From assembly GCA_034096865.1 (NCBI GenBank), contig JAWQFJ010001191.1, positions 161,683 to 225,682 of the forward strand: DNA of 64,000 bases, written 5' to 3'. Below, piece after piece: positions 45,701 through 57,195 of this stretch. Within the stretch, counting starts at the first letter, position 1; each line of letters starts with the position of its first letter. The notes under the pieces were generated by a model that was not told where the DNA came from, did not search any database, and worked only from the letters and a program-made list of their open reading frames with translations. The translations under genes were made by a program, and so were the position numbers. The stretch comes from Theodoxus fluviatilis (taxonomy: Eukaryota; Mollusca; Gastropoda; Cycloneritida; Neritidae).

Positions 45701-48676
45701 CTATGAGACCAGTCCCACACCAGGGCCTAGCAGTGACCTGGGACAGCTGAGAAGTTGCTATGAGACCAGTCCCACGCCAGGGCCTAGCAGTGACCTGGGA
45801 CTGCTGAGAAGTTGCTATAAGACCAGTCCCACGCCAGGGCCTAGCAGTGACCTGGGACTGCTGAGAAGTTGCTATCAGACCAGTCCCACGCCAGGGCAGT
45901 GACCTGGGACTGCTGAGAAGTTGCTATGAGACCAGTCCCACGCCAGGGCCTAGCAGTGACCTGGGACTGCTGAGAAGTTGCTATAAGACCAGTCCCACGC
46001 CAGGGCCTAGCAGTGACCTGGGACTGCTGAGAAGTTGCTATAAGACCAGTCCCACGCCAGGGCCTAGCAGTGACCTGGGACTGCTGAGAAGTTGCTATGA
46101 GACCAGTCCCACGCCAGGGCCTAGCAGTGACCTGGGACTGCTGAGAAGTTGCTATGAGACCAGTCCCACGCCAGGGCCTAGCAGTGACCTGGGACAGCTG
46201 AGAAGTTGCTATAAGACCAGTCCCACACCAGGGCAGTGACCTGGGACTGCTGAGAAGTTGCTATAAGACCAGTCCCACACCAGGGCCTAGCAGTGACCTG
46301 GGACAGCTGAGAAGTTGCTATGAGACCAGTCCCACGCCAGGGCAGTGACCTGGGACAGCTGAGAAGTTGCTATGAGACCAGTCCCACGCCAGGGCCTAGC
46401 AGTGACCTGGGACTGCTGAGAAGTTGCTATGAGACCAGTCCCACGCCAGGGCCTAGCAGTGACCTGGGACTGCTGAGAAGTTGCTATGAGACCAGTCCCA
46501 CGCCAGGGCAGTGACCTGGGACTGCTGAGAAGTTGCTATGAGACCAGTCCCACGCCAGGGCCTAGCAGTGACCTGGGACTGCTGAGAAGTTGCTATGAGA
46601 CCAGTCCCACGCCAGGGCCTAGCAGTGACCTGGGACTGCTGAGAAGTTGCTATGAGACCAGTCCCACGCCAGGGCCTAGCAGTGACCTGGGACTGCTGAG
46701 AAGTTGCTATGAGACCAGTCCCACGCCAGGGCCTAGCAGTGACCTGGGACTGCTGAGAAGTTGCTATGAGACCAGTCCCACACCAGGGCAGTGACCTGGG
46801 ACAGCTGAGAAGTTGCTATGAGACCAGTCCCACGCCAGGGCCTAGCAGTGACCTGGGACTGCTGAGAAGTTGCTATGAGACCAGTCCCACACCAGGGCCT
46901 AGCAGTGACCTAGGACTGCTGAGAAGTTGCTATAAGACCAGTCCCACGCCAGGGCAGTGACCTGGGACAGCTGAGAAGTTGCTATGAGACCAGTCCCACG
47001 CCAGGGCAGTGACCTGGGACTGCTGAGAAGTTGCTATGAGACCAGTCCCACACCAGGGCAGTGACCTGGGACTGCTGAGAAGTTGCTATAAGACCAGTCC
47101 CACACCAGGGCCTAGCAGTGACCTGGGACTGCTGAGAAGTTGCTATGAGACCAGTCCCACACCAGGGCCTAGCAGTGACCTGGGACTGCTGAGAAGTTGC
47201 TATAAGACCAGTCCCACGCCAGGGCCTAGCAGTGACCTGGGACTGCTGAGAAGTTGCTATAAGACCAGTCCCACACCAGGGCAGTGACCTGGGACTGCTG
47301 AGAAGTTGCTATAAGACCAGTCCCACGCCAGGGCCTAGCAGTGACCTGGGACTGCTGAGAAGTTGCTATGAGACCAGTCCCACACCAGGGCCTAGCAGTG
47401 ACCTGGGACTGCTGAGAAGTTGCTATAAGACCAGTCCCACGCCAGGGCCTAGCAGTGACCTGGGACTGCTGAGAAGTTGCTATAAGACCAGTCCCACACC
47501 AGGGCCTAGCAGTGACCTGGGACAGCTGAGAAGTTGCTATAAGACCAGTCCCACGCCAGGGCAGTGACCTGGGACTGCTGAGAAGTTGCTATGAGACCAG
47601 TCCCACGCCAGGGCAGTGACCTGGGACTGCTGAGAAGTTGCTATAAGACCAGTCCCACGCCAGGGCCTAGCAGTGACCTGGGACTGCTGAGAAGTTGCTA
47701 TGAGACCAGTCCCACACCAGGGCCTAGCAGTGACCTGGGACTGCTGAGAAGTTGCTATAAGACCAGTCCCACGCCAGGGCCTAGCAGTGACCTGGGACTG
47801 CTGAGAAGTTGCTATAAGACCAGTCCCACACCAGGGCCTAGCAGTGACCTGGGACAGCTGAGAAGTTGCAATGAGACCAGTCCCACGCCAGGGCCTAGCA
47901 GTGACCTGGGACTGCTGAGAAGTTGCTATAAGACCAGTCCCACGCCAGGGCCTAGCAGTGACCTGGGACTGCTGAGAAGTTGCTATGAGACCAGTCCCAC
48001 GCCAGGGCAGTGACCTGGGACAGCTGAGAAGTTGCTATGAGACCAGTCCCACGCCAGGGCAGTGACCTGGGACTGCTGAGAAGTTGCTATGAGACCAGTC
48101 CCACGCCAGGGCAGTGACCTGGGACAGCTGAGAAGTTGCTATGAGACCAGTCCCACGCCAGGGCAGTGACCTGGGACTGCTGAGAAGTTGCTATGAGACC
48201 AGTCCCACGCCAGGGCAGTGACATGGGACAGCTGAGAAGTTGCTATGAGACCAGTCCCACGCCAGGGCCTAGCAGTGACCTGGGACAGCTGAGAAGTTGC
48301 TATGAGACCAGTCCCACGCCAGGGCCTAGCAGTGACCTGGGACAGCTGAGAAGTTGCTATGAGACCAGTCCCACGCCAGGGCCTAGCAGTGACCTGGGAC
48401 AGCTGAGAAGTTGCTATGAGACCAGTCCCACGCCAGGGCCTAGCAGTGACCTGGGACAGCTGAGAAGTTGCTATGAGACCAGTCCCACGCCAGGGCCTAG
48501 CAGTGACCTGGGACAGCTGAGAAGTTGCTATGAGACCAGTCCCACGCCAGGGCCTAGCAGTGACCTGGGACAGCTGAGAAGTTGCTATNNNNNNNNNNNN
48601 NNNNNNGCAGTGACCTGGGACAGCTGAGAAGTTGCTATGAGACCAGTCCCACGCCAGGGCCTAGCAGTGACCTGGG
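42786..48676. repeat. 57/52-bp satellite-like array in TMEM9 intron, about 105 units
   Basis: The unit is GCAGTGACCTGGGACAGCTG followed by AGAAGTTGCTATGAGACCAG, TCCCACGCCAGG and either GCCTA or nothing, giving 57 or 52 bp. Other two-state sites are GACAGC/GACTGC, TATGAG/TATAAG and CACGCC/CACACC. Only the 57-bp type keeps a frame, so open frames break wherever a 52-bp unit occurs. It is the second-largest array in the window. Confidence 0.97.
48589..48606. other. assembly gap (18 N)
   Basis: Eighteen undetermined bases lie near the right end of the 57/52-bp array, a sign that its true length is not resolved. Confidence 0.99.
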
Positions 48677-50009
48677 GCCGTGGCACGGGCTGCTGAGCAA
48701 GGCATGGGTCCACCAGCAAAGACCTGACCACACACTCAGGGATGGAGAACACTAGTGACCCCAAGAGGAATGGACCACAGCACTCATTGCCTTGCACTAT
48801 TGCCGTGGGGCTGAACTGTTGCACCAAATCTCAATGGTAAACATAAAGCATGCATCAGTGTAGTTGGTTGTCTACCTGTGGCCAGCGTAGTTGGTTGTCC
48901 ACCTGTGGTCAGTGTACCGTAGCAGGGGGAGGATAATGTGAATGTTTCTGCAGTGTCATGGCAGAGTGAAGTATCTTCACAGTGGAATTACCTCCCCTGC
49001 ATGAGGCATGGACTAGCCAGACAAGCAGCGCACTGTTGACGCATCTTGAAGACTGGCATTTGGTGGAGTGACTCCCCCTGTCTGGATTGGCTCCAGGCAT
49101 TTGGGGGCCACTTTAGGGCCCCTGCTCAGATGGCTTGATTGACATTTTACATCCTCTTCATTACACTTTCATCTGCATCCTTTTGAAAACACAGCATAAC
49201 CATATCCCTTGCAACGTGTCTCTCTATCAAGCCACACACTCAAGGTGACATGGCCACAGCACAGCACAGCACAGCACTCCTTAGCATGGGCCCAGGGTGA
49301 AGGCAGACACCCCTCCCACAGTGTGGCTTTCAAAGCAGTGCCATCAACTGGCCTGGGGGCAGGGGGCAGGGGGTGGGGGTGGGGGTGGGGGTGGGGGTGG
49401 GGGTGGGGAGATGCCTGAAGGCTTGTAGCAGCAAGCAGGGGAAGTGTGCCGCTCTGCACAGACTAGAAGGTGGCTTCCATTACAACAGGGCTGCCTTGTC
49501 TCTCTCCCCCAAAGAGTCAGGCTAGACAGGAGTTAGACTAGACAGAAGTAAGACTAGACAAGAGTTGGCTAGACAGAAGTAAGACTAGACAGGAGTCAGG
49601 CTAGACAGAAGTAAGACTAGACTTTGCAGTCTTCTGCAGCACAGTGCTCCAGGCTTTTCGTTCTGTCTCTTCCCACTCCACCCACCTCTGCAGCCAGCCC
49701 CACCACACCTCCTGCAGCCAGCCCCACCACACCTCCTGCAGCTGCAGTTACGCAGCCCATGCAAGCAGCACTGGTAACATTTCTGCCCCTTCATGAATTG
49801 CACTGACACTTTTTAGACACTGTTTCATGGCTTCTACTAAACGTTGCTCGGTAAACGTAATGTTTCAAAAACTTACTAGTTCACTTTAGGAGCTACGCGT
49901 AATCTCTAGGCACATCAAAATGCACATGCTGCTGTCCTCAAACAACCAGTGCAGCAAGGAAAAAACTGCCCCAAGCCCCACAGTGGCCACCATGCAGACT
50001 GTATTGCTT
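48677..50009. other. intronic with several short repeats
   Basis: Mostly unique DNA. It holds (GCACA)n near 49257, a (GGGGGT)n run at 49365-49407, and repeats of AGACTAGACAGAAGTA / CTAGACAGGAGT at 49515-49623. No gene is seen. Confidence 0.6.
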
Positions 50010-50812
50010 TCACTACACCAGTGTCTGGCCTCACTACATCAGTGTCTAGCCTCACTACACCAGTGTCTGGCCCTGCTTGCCTCACTACACCAGTGTCTGG
50101 CCCTGCTGGCCTCACTACACCAGTGTCTGGCCTCACTACATCAGTGTCTAGCCTCACTACACCAGTGTCTGGCCTCACTACACCAGTGTCTGGCCTCACT
50201 ACACCAGTGTCTGGCCTCACTACATCAGTGTCTAGCCTCACTACACCAGTGTCTGGCCCTGCTGGCCTCACTACACCAGTGTCTGGCCTCACTACACCAG
50301 TGTCTGGCCTCACTACACCAGTGTCTGGCCCTGCTGGCCTCACTACACCCATGTCTGGCCTCACTACACCAGTGTCTGGCCTCACTACACCAGTGTCTGG
50401 CCTCACTACACCAGTGTCTGGCCTCACTACACCAGTGTCTGGCCCTGCTGGCCTCACTACACCAGTTTCTGGCCTCACTACACCAGTGTCTGGCCTCACT
50501 ACACCAGTGTCTAGCCTCACTACACCCGTGTCTGGCCTCACTACACCAGTGTCTGGCCCTGCTGGCCTCACTACACCAGTGTCTGGCCTCACTACACCAG
50601 TGTCTGGCCCTGCTGGCCTCACTACACCAGTGTCTGGCCTCACTACACCAGTGTCTGGCCTCACTACACCAGTGTCTGGCCTCACTACACCAGTGTCTGG
50701 CCCTGCTGGCCTCACTACACCAGTGTCTGGCCTCACTACACCAGTGTCTGGCCTCACTACACCAGTGTCTGGCCTCACTACACCAGTGTCTGACCCTGCC
50801 TGCCTCACTACA
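50010..50812. repeat. 21-bp minisatellite with 30-bp variant, about 35 units
   Basis: The unit is CTCACTACACCAGTGTCTGG C. Some units carry the nine extra bases CCTGCTGGC. All lengths are multiples of 3, so frames of 300-400 codons stay open on both strands. They encode only LTTPVSG-like repeats. Confidence 0.96.
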
Positions 50813-51500
50813 GCCCCTGTGTGCAGCATGCCTTTGAAGCAGTCCCAAGACTGCTCCACCACCACAACAGTCACAAGCTTAATAAAACCTCGTCCATCCA
50901 CATCTAGAATGACACACCACCCCTGCCATCAACCCGTTTGTCAGCAGCACTGCAGTGAAGAGGTCAGAGGTCAGAGCCAGGAGCAAGAGAGAGAGAGAGA
51001 GAGGGGGCAGTCAGCAAAATGTGAGGCAAGACAACTCCACAAAAAGACTAGGCACTGTTTGCATGGACAACCAACTTGTCAAGATTCCTCACCAACAAGG
51101 GGTCATTTATCTGAAATCAAACAATGCAAGGTCAAGGACACACAGCATTGGGGTGGGGGTGGGGGTGGGTGGGTGGGTGGGGAAACATTTCAGTGCACTG
51201 GGTGACACAATATTCACTGGCAAGACTAGACAGGTCAAGGAATCACACTTGAAAAAGTGCAAGAAAAATGCAAAACAAACTTTACAGAGGAAAAAGCAGT
51301 TCAGCCTTTTAGTCTCAACTTTACTAGCAAAATCCTCAAGGTGAAATTTGAAGATTACAAGCCAGTCACAATATCAACACTTATGAAGCACACTTCCTAC
51401 ACCAACAGAACCGTCACAACCAAAGTGATGCTTTACATGAAATGGAATCCTCCACACCACCGTTGCAGAGGTCCAGTCTCCGCAAGACTTGTTTTTCTGG
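50813..51500. other. intronic, nothing recognised
   Basis: Unique DNA with a short (GA)n at 50987-51005 and a GGGTGG tract at 51150-51183. No gene is seen. Confidence 0.5.
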
Positions 51501-51501
51501 T

Positions 51502-52376
51502 GCACCATGGGAAGGCGTTTGTAACGCATCATGGGAAGGCTTTTGAAATGCACCATGGGAAGGCTTTTGTAGTGCACCATGGGAAGGCTTTTGTAGTGCA
51601 CCATGGGAAGGCTTTTGTAGTGCACCATGGGAAGGCTTTTGTAGTGCACCATGGGAAGGCTTTTGTAGTGCACCATGGGAAGGCTTTTGTAGTGCACCAT
51701 GGGAAGGCTTTTGTAGTGCACCATGGGAAGGCTTTTGTAGTGCACCATGGGAAGGCTTTTGTAGTGCACCATGGGAAGGCTTTTGTAGTGCACCATGGGA
51801 AGGCTTTTGTAGTGCACCATGGGAAGGCTTTTGTAGTGCACCATGGGAAGGCTTTTGTAGTGCACCATGGGAAGGCTTTTGTAGTGCACCATGGGAAGGC
51901 TTTTGTAGTGCACCATGGGAAGGCTTTTGTAGTGCACCATGGGAAGGCTTTTGTAGTGCACCATGGGAAGGCTTTTGTAGTGCACCATGGGAAGGCTTTT
52001 GTAGTGCACCATGGGAAGGCTTTTGTAGTGCACCATGGGAAGGCTTTTGTAGTGCACCATGGGAAGGCTTTTGTAGTGCACCATGGGAAGGCTTTTGTAG
52101 TGCACCATGGGAAGGCTTTTGTAGTGCACCATGGGAAGGCTTTTGTAGTGCACCATGGGAAGGCTTTTGAAGTGCACCATGGGAAGGCTTTTGTAGTGCA
52201 CCATGGGAAGGCTTTTGTAGTGCACCATGGGAAGGCTTTTGTAGTGCACCATGGGAAGGCTTTTGTAGTGCACCATGGGAAGGCTTTTGTAGTGCACCAT
52301 GGGAAGGCTTTTGTAGTGCACCATGGGAAGGCTTTTGAAGTGCACCATGGGAAGGCTTTTGTAGTGCACCATGGGA
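51502..52376. repeat. 24-bp minisatellite, about 36 nearly identical units
   Basis: The unit is GCACCATGGGAAGGCTTTTG TAGT. Apart from the first two degenerate units, the only variation is TTGAAG for TTGTAG (near 51546, 52168 and 52337). This homogeneity, unlike the neighbouring arrays, indicates recent expansion or strong homogenisation. Confidence 0.97.
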
Positions 52377-52406
52377 CTCCAAGAAAGGAGGATTTCAATC
52401 TTCCCA

Positions 52407-52565
52407 GACCCACATCCACACCCACACCTACATCCATACCCACATCCATACCCACACCCACACCTACATCCACATCCACACCCACACCTACATCCATACC
52501 CACATCCACACCTACATCCACATCCACACCCACACCTACATCCACCCCCTCCACTCCAACCCCAC
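52407..52565. repeat. CCACAC/CTACATCCATAC hexamer-based repeat
   Basis: Irregular 6/12/18-bp units of CCCACACCTACATCCATA directly follow the 24-bp array. Confidence 0.9.
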
Positions 52566-52764
52566 CCCCAGTTCCCCATGCATTCACAGGAAGGCATGGC
52601 TGGCCATGCAAGCTGTCACAGTTTAGGTACTGTCTGAAGTATCACCCAACTTTGAGCTGTCACAACAAACCATGCAACTACTTCACACCGCAACTACTTC
52701 ACACCGCAATCACACGATGTAAGTTGGGGCAGCAGGGAGTTCCAGGTGATAATTTCCTTTTCTA

Positions 52765-55325
52765 GAACAGCCTCTTGATGCATTACATACACCAACCCAG
52801 CAAGCCTCTTGATGCATTACATACACCAACCCAGCAGGCCTCTCCATGCATTACATACACCAACCCAGCAAGCCTCTTGATGCATTACATACACCAACCC
52901 ATCAAGCCTCTTGATGCATTACATACACCAACCCAGCAAGCCTCTTGATGCATTACATACACCAACCCAGCAAGCCTCTTGATGCATTACATACACCAAC
53001 CCAGCAAGCCTCTTGAAGCATTACATACACCAACCCAGCAAGCCTCTTGATGCATTACATACACCAACCCAGCAAGCCTCTTGATGCATTACATACACCA
53101 ACCCAGCAAGCCTCTTGATGCATTACATACACCAACCCAGCAAGCCTCTTGATGCATTACATACACCAACCCAGCAAGCCTCTTGATGCATTACATACAC
53201 CAACCCAGCAAGCCTCTCCATGCATTACATACACCAACCCAGCAAGCCTCTTGATGCATTACATACACCAACCCAGCAAGCCTCTTGATGCATTACATAC
53301 ACCAACCCAGCAAGCCTCTTGATGCATTACATACACCAACCCAGCAAGCCTCTTGATGCATTACATACACCAACCCAGCAAGCCTCTTGATGCATTACAT
53401 ACACCAACCCAGCAAGCCTCTCCATGCATTACATACACCAACCCAGCAAGCCTCTTGATGCATTACATACACCAACCCAGCAAGCCTCTTGATGCATTAC
53501 ATACACCAACCCAGCAAGCCTCTCCATGCATTACATACACCAACCCAGCAAGCCTCTTGATGCATTACATACACCAACCCAGCAAGCCTCTTGATGCATT
53601 ACATACACCAACCCAGCAAGCCTCTCCATGCATTACATACACCAACCCAGCAAGCCTCTTGATGCATTACATACACCAACCCAGCAAGCCTCTTGATGCA
53701 TTACATACACCAACCCAGCAGGCCTCTCCATGCATTACATACACCAACCCAGCAAGCCTCTTGATGCATTACATATACACCATCCCAGCAACTATCTCCA
53801 TGCATTACATACACCAACCCAGCAAGCCTCTTGATGCATTACATACACCAACCCAGCAAGCCTCTTGATGCATTACATACACCAACCCAGCAGGCCTCTC
53901 CATGCATTACATACACCAACCCAGCAGGCCTCTCCATGCATTACATACACCAACCCAGCAAGCCTCTTGATGCATTACATACACCAACCCAGCAAGCCTC
54001 TTGATGCATTACATACACCAACCCAGCAGGCCTCTCCATGCATTACATACACCAACCCAGCAGGCCTCTCCATGCATTACATACACCAACCCAGCAAGCC
54101 TCTTGATGCATTACATACACCAACCCAGCAAGCCTCTTGATGCATTACATACACCAACCCAGCAAGCCTCTTGATGCATTACATACACCAACCCAGCAAG
54201 CCTCTCCATGCATTACATACACCAACCCAGCAAGCCTCTCCATGCATTACATACACCAACCCAGCAAACCTCTTGATGCATTACATACACCAACCCAGCA
54301 AGCCTCTTGATGCATTACATACACCAACCCAGCAAGCCTCTCCATGCATTACATACACCAAGCCAGCAGGCCTCTCCATGCATTACATACACCAACCCAG
54401 CAAGCCTCTTGATGCATTACATACACCAACCCAGCAAGCCTCTTGATGCATTACATACACCAACCCAGCAGGCCTCTCCATGCATTACATACACCAACCC
54501 AGCAGGCCTCTCCATGCATTACATACACCAACCCAGCAAGCCTCTTGATGCATTACATACACCAACCCAGCAAACCTCTTGATGCATTACATACACCAAC
54601 CCAGCAAGCCTCTTGAAGCATTACATACACCAACCCAGCAAGCCTCTTGATGCATTACATACACCAACCCAGCAAGCCTCTCCATGCATTACATACACCA
54701 ACCCAGCAAGCCTCTTGATGCATTACATACACCAACCCAGCAAACCTCTTGATGCATTACATACACCAACCCATCAAGCCTCTTGATGCATTACATACAC
54801 CAACCCAGCAGGCCTCTCCATGCATTACATACACCAACCCAGCAAGCCTCTTGATGCATTACATACACCAACCCAGCAAACCTCTTGATGCATTACATAC
54901 ACCAACCCATCAAGCCTCTTGATGCATTACATACACCAACCCAGCAGGCCTCTCCATGCATTACATACACCAACCCAGCAAGCCTCTTGATGCATTACAT
55001 ACACCAACCCAGCAAACCTCTTGATGCATTACATACACCAACCCATCAAGCCTCTTGATGCATTACATACACCAACCCAGCAGGCCTCTCCATGCATTAC
55101 ATACACCAACCCAGCAAGCCTCTTGATGCATTACATACACCAACCCAGCAAACCTCTTGATGCATTACATACACCAACCCATCAAGCCTCTTGATGCATT
55201 ACATACACCAACCCAGCAGGCCTCTCCATGCATTACATACACCAACCCAGCAAGCCTCTTGATGCATTACATACACCAACCCAGCAAACCTCTTGATGCA
55301 TTACATATACACCATCCCAGCAAGC
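52765..55325. repeat. 34-bp minisatellite in TMEM9 intron, about 75 units
   Basis: The unit is CCTCTTGATGCATTACATAC plus ACCAACCCAGCAAG. Main variants are TTGATG/TCCATG and GCAAG/GCAGG/GCAAA/ATCAAG. From about 54670 to 55300 four unit types repeat in a fixed order, giving a 136-bp higher-order period. Two units near 53775 and 55305 have the expanded TATACACCATCCC form. Confidence 0.96.
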
Positions 55326-55422
55326 CTCCTCTAAACAAGTCCTGTGGAGGTGCATCGATTAATCCAATGTTAGTGGTAAGCAAGAAGAAACAGCCGCAGC
55401 CAAAACTGGTTACCAAATTCAC

Positions 55423-55545
55423 CTCCTCGTCTGAGTGACGCGTGTAGTGCGGGCGTCGGTGAAGGATGAGCGGCTCCAGACAGAGGAGGAAGAGCATGTA
55501 GACAAAGAGGAGCGAGATGATGCAGATGATGGAGATCACCACCAC
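55423..55545 (-). CDS. TMEM9: TMEM9, transmembrane exon
   Basis: A 41-codon exon in phase 0 at both ends, between GTTGCTGTTTCAG and GTGAAT. It encodes VVVISIICIISLLFVYMLFL and LCLEPLILHR, a single hydrophobic segment, then the cytosolic RPHYTRHSDEE. The order 'I.VIIVIY...LLLYM.FL...PLI' followed by Y....H.EE is the TMEM9 transmembrane and juxtamembrane signature. GAG|GTGAAT is a moderate donor. The next donor-like site, GTAACC (12 bases on), would add N-L-V-stop-free codons, so a slightly longer exon cannot be excluded. Confidence 0.93.
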
Positions 55546-56008
55546 CTGAAACAGCAACACACACAGCCTTACTCATACTGGAATGACAACACACACAGCC
55601 TTACTCATACTGAAACAGCAACACACACAGCCTTACTCATACTGGAATTACAACACACACAGCCTTACTCATACTGGAATGACAACACACACAGCCTTAC
55701 TCATACTGGAATGACAACACACACAGCCTTACTCATACTGGAATGACAACACACACAGCCTTACTCATACTGGAATGGCAACACACACAGCCTTACTCAT
55801 ACTGGAATGACAACACACACAGCCTTACTCATACTGGAATGACAACACACACAGCCTTACTCATACTGGAATGACAACACACACATCCTTACTCATACTG
55901 GAATGACAACACACACAGCCGTACTCATACTGGAATGACAACACACACATCCTTACTCATACTGGAATGACAACACACACAGCCTTACTCATAGTCATAC
56001 TGGAATGA
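55546..56008. repeat. about 30-bp minisatellite abutting the TMEM9 acceptor, about 15 units
   Basis: The unit is AACACACACAGCCTTACTCA plus TACTGGAATGAC. It begins at the splice acceptor itself: the first unit and the one near 55609 carry CTGAAACAGC, the complement of the acceptor GCTGTTTCAG, where the others have CTGGAATGAC. Confidence 0.94.
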
Positions 56009-56036
56009 CACATGACCTTGAGTCAGTCACTCACAC

Positions 56037-57021
56037 TTGCTAGGGCAGACTGCTCACCTTGATGGTGCTGGTGTTGCGGCTCTCATACTTGCACTCACAC
56101 TTGCACTCACACTTGCTAGGGCAGACTGCTTACCTTGATGGTGGTCGTGTTGCGGCTCTCATACTTGCACTCACACTTGCACTCACACTTGCTAGGGCAG
56201 ACTGCTTACCTTGATGGTGGTGGTGTTGCGGCTCTCATACTTGCACTCACACTTGCACTCACACTTGCACTCACACTTGCTAGGGCAGACTGCTTACCTT
56301 GATGGTGCTGGTGTTGCGGCTCTCATACTTGCACTCACACTTGCTAGGGCAGACTGCTCACCTTGATGGTGCTGGTGTTGCGGCTCTCATACTTGCACTC
56401 ACACTTGCACTCACACTTGCTAGGGCAGACTGCTTACCTTGATGGTGGTCGTGTTGCGGCTCTCATACTTGCACTCACACTTGCACTCACACTTGCTAGG
56501 GCAGACTGCTTACCTTGATGGTGGTCGTGTTGCGGCTCTCATACTTGCACTCACACTTGCACTCACACTTGCTAGGGCAGACTGCTTACCTTGATGGTGG
56601 TCGTGTTGCGGCTCTCATACTTGCACTCACACTTGCACTCACACTTGCTAGGGCAGACGGCTTACCTTGATGGTGCTGGTGTTGCGGCTCTCATACTTGC
56701 ACTCACACTTGCTAGGGCAGACTGCTTACCTTGATGGTGCTGGTGTTGCGGCTCTCATACTTGCACTCACACTTGCACTCACACTTGCTAGGGCAGACTG
56801 CTTACCTTGATGGTGCTGGTGTTGCGGCTCTCATACTTGCACTCACACTTGCTAGGGCAGACTGCTTACCTTGATGGTGCTGGTGTTGCGGCTCTCATAC
56901 TTGCACTCACACTTGCTAGGGCAGACTGCTTACCTTGATGGTGGTCGTGTTGCGGCTCTCATACTTGCACTCACACTTGCACTCACACTTGCACTCACAC
57001 TTGCTAGGGCAGACGGCTTAC
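56037..57021 (-). repeat. 66/78/90-bp array of a TMEM9 exon end plus splice donor, 13 copies
   Basis: On the - strand each unit reads AAGTGTGAGTGCAAG, then TATGAGAGCCGCAACACGAC, CACCATCAAG, the donor GTAAGC (GTGAGC in two copies) and AGTCTGCCCTAGC. This is the last 45 bases of the adjacent exon with its 5' splice site. Unit length varies because the 12-bp AAGTGTGAGTGC block is present once, twice or three times. Some copies have CACCAGCACC in place of AACACGACCACC-type sequence (GGTGCTGGTG on the + strand). Each intron part contains an in-frame TAG. Confidence 0.95.
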
Positions 57022-57115
57022 CTTGATGGTGGTCGTGTTGCGGCTCTCATACTTGCACTCACACTTGGAGCACACCTCCTTGGGGTTCTTAGTGGCCACC
57101 ACGTAGTCACAGTTG
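57022..57115 (-). CDS. TMEM9: TMEM9, luminal Cys-rich exon
   Basis: A 94-bp exon between TTGGTTCCCCAG and GTAAGC. One base completes a codon, followed by 31 codons: NCDYVVATKNPKEVCSKCEC and KYESRNTTTIK. Family members have C.C..VV......EAYC..CECRYEERSTTTIK directly before the membrane segment, so the match is clear. With the two later exons the frame gives 124 residues plus stop, about two thirds of a usual TMEM9 (around 180). The exons for the signal peptide and the CKCICPP block were not found up to 64000. Confidence 0.94.
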
Positions 57116-57195
57116 CTGGGGAACCAAGGGACACAACTCACAGGTCTTCGTTACCACAGTGACACTTTGTCGCTGCTTAGTCCATAAAGCACAAA

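Noticed and set aside
49915..51205. ORFs of 300-420 codons with LTTPVSG or RPDTGVV repeats
   Set aside because: Direct product of the 21/30-bp array. Mucin-like appearance only.
51257..52765. 502-codon ORF with HHGKAFVV repeats
   Set aside because: Built from the 24-bp array. Flanking codons show no homology and no splice signals, and it lies in the TMEM9 intron.
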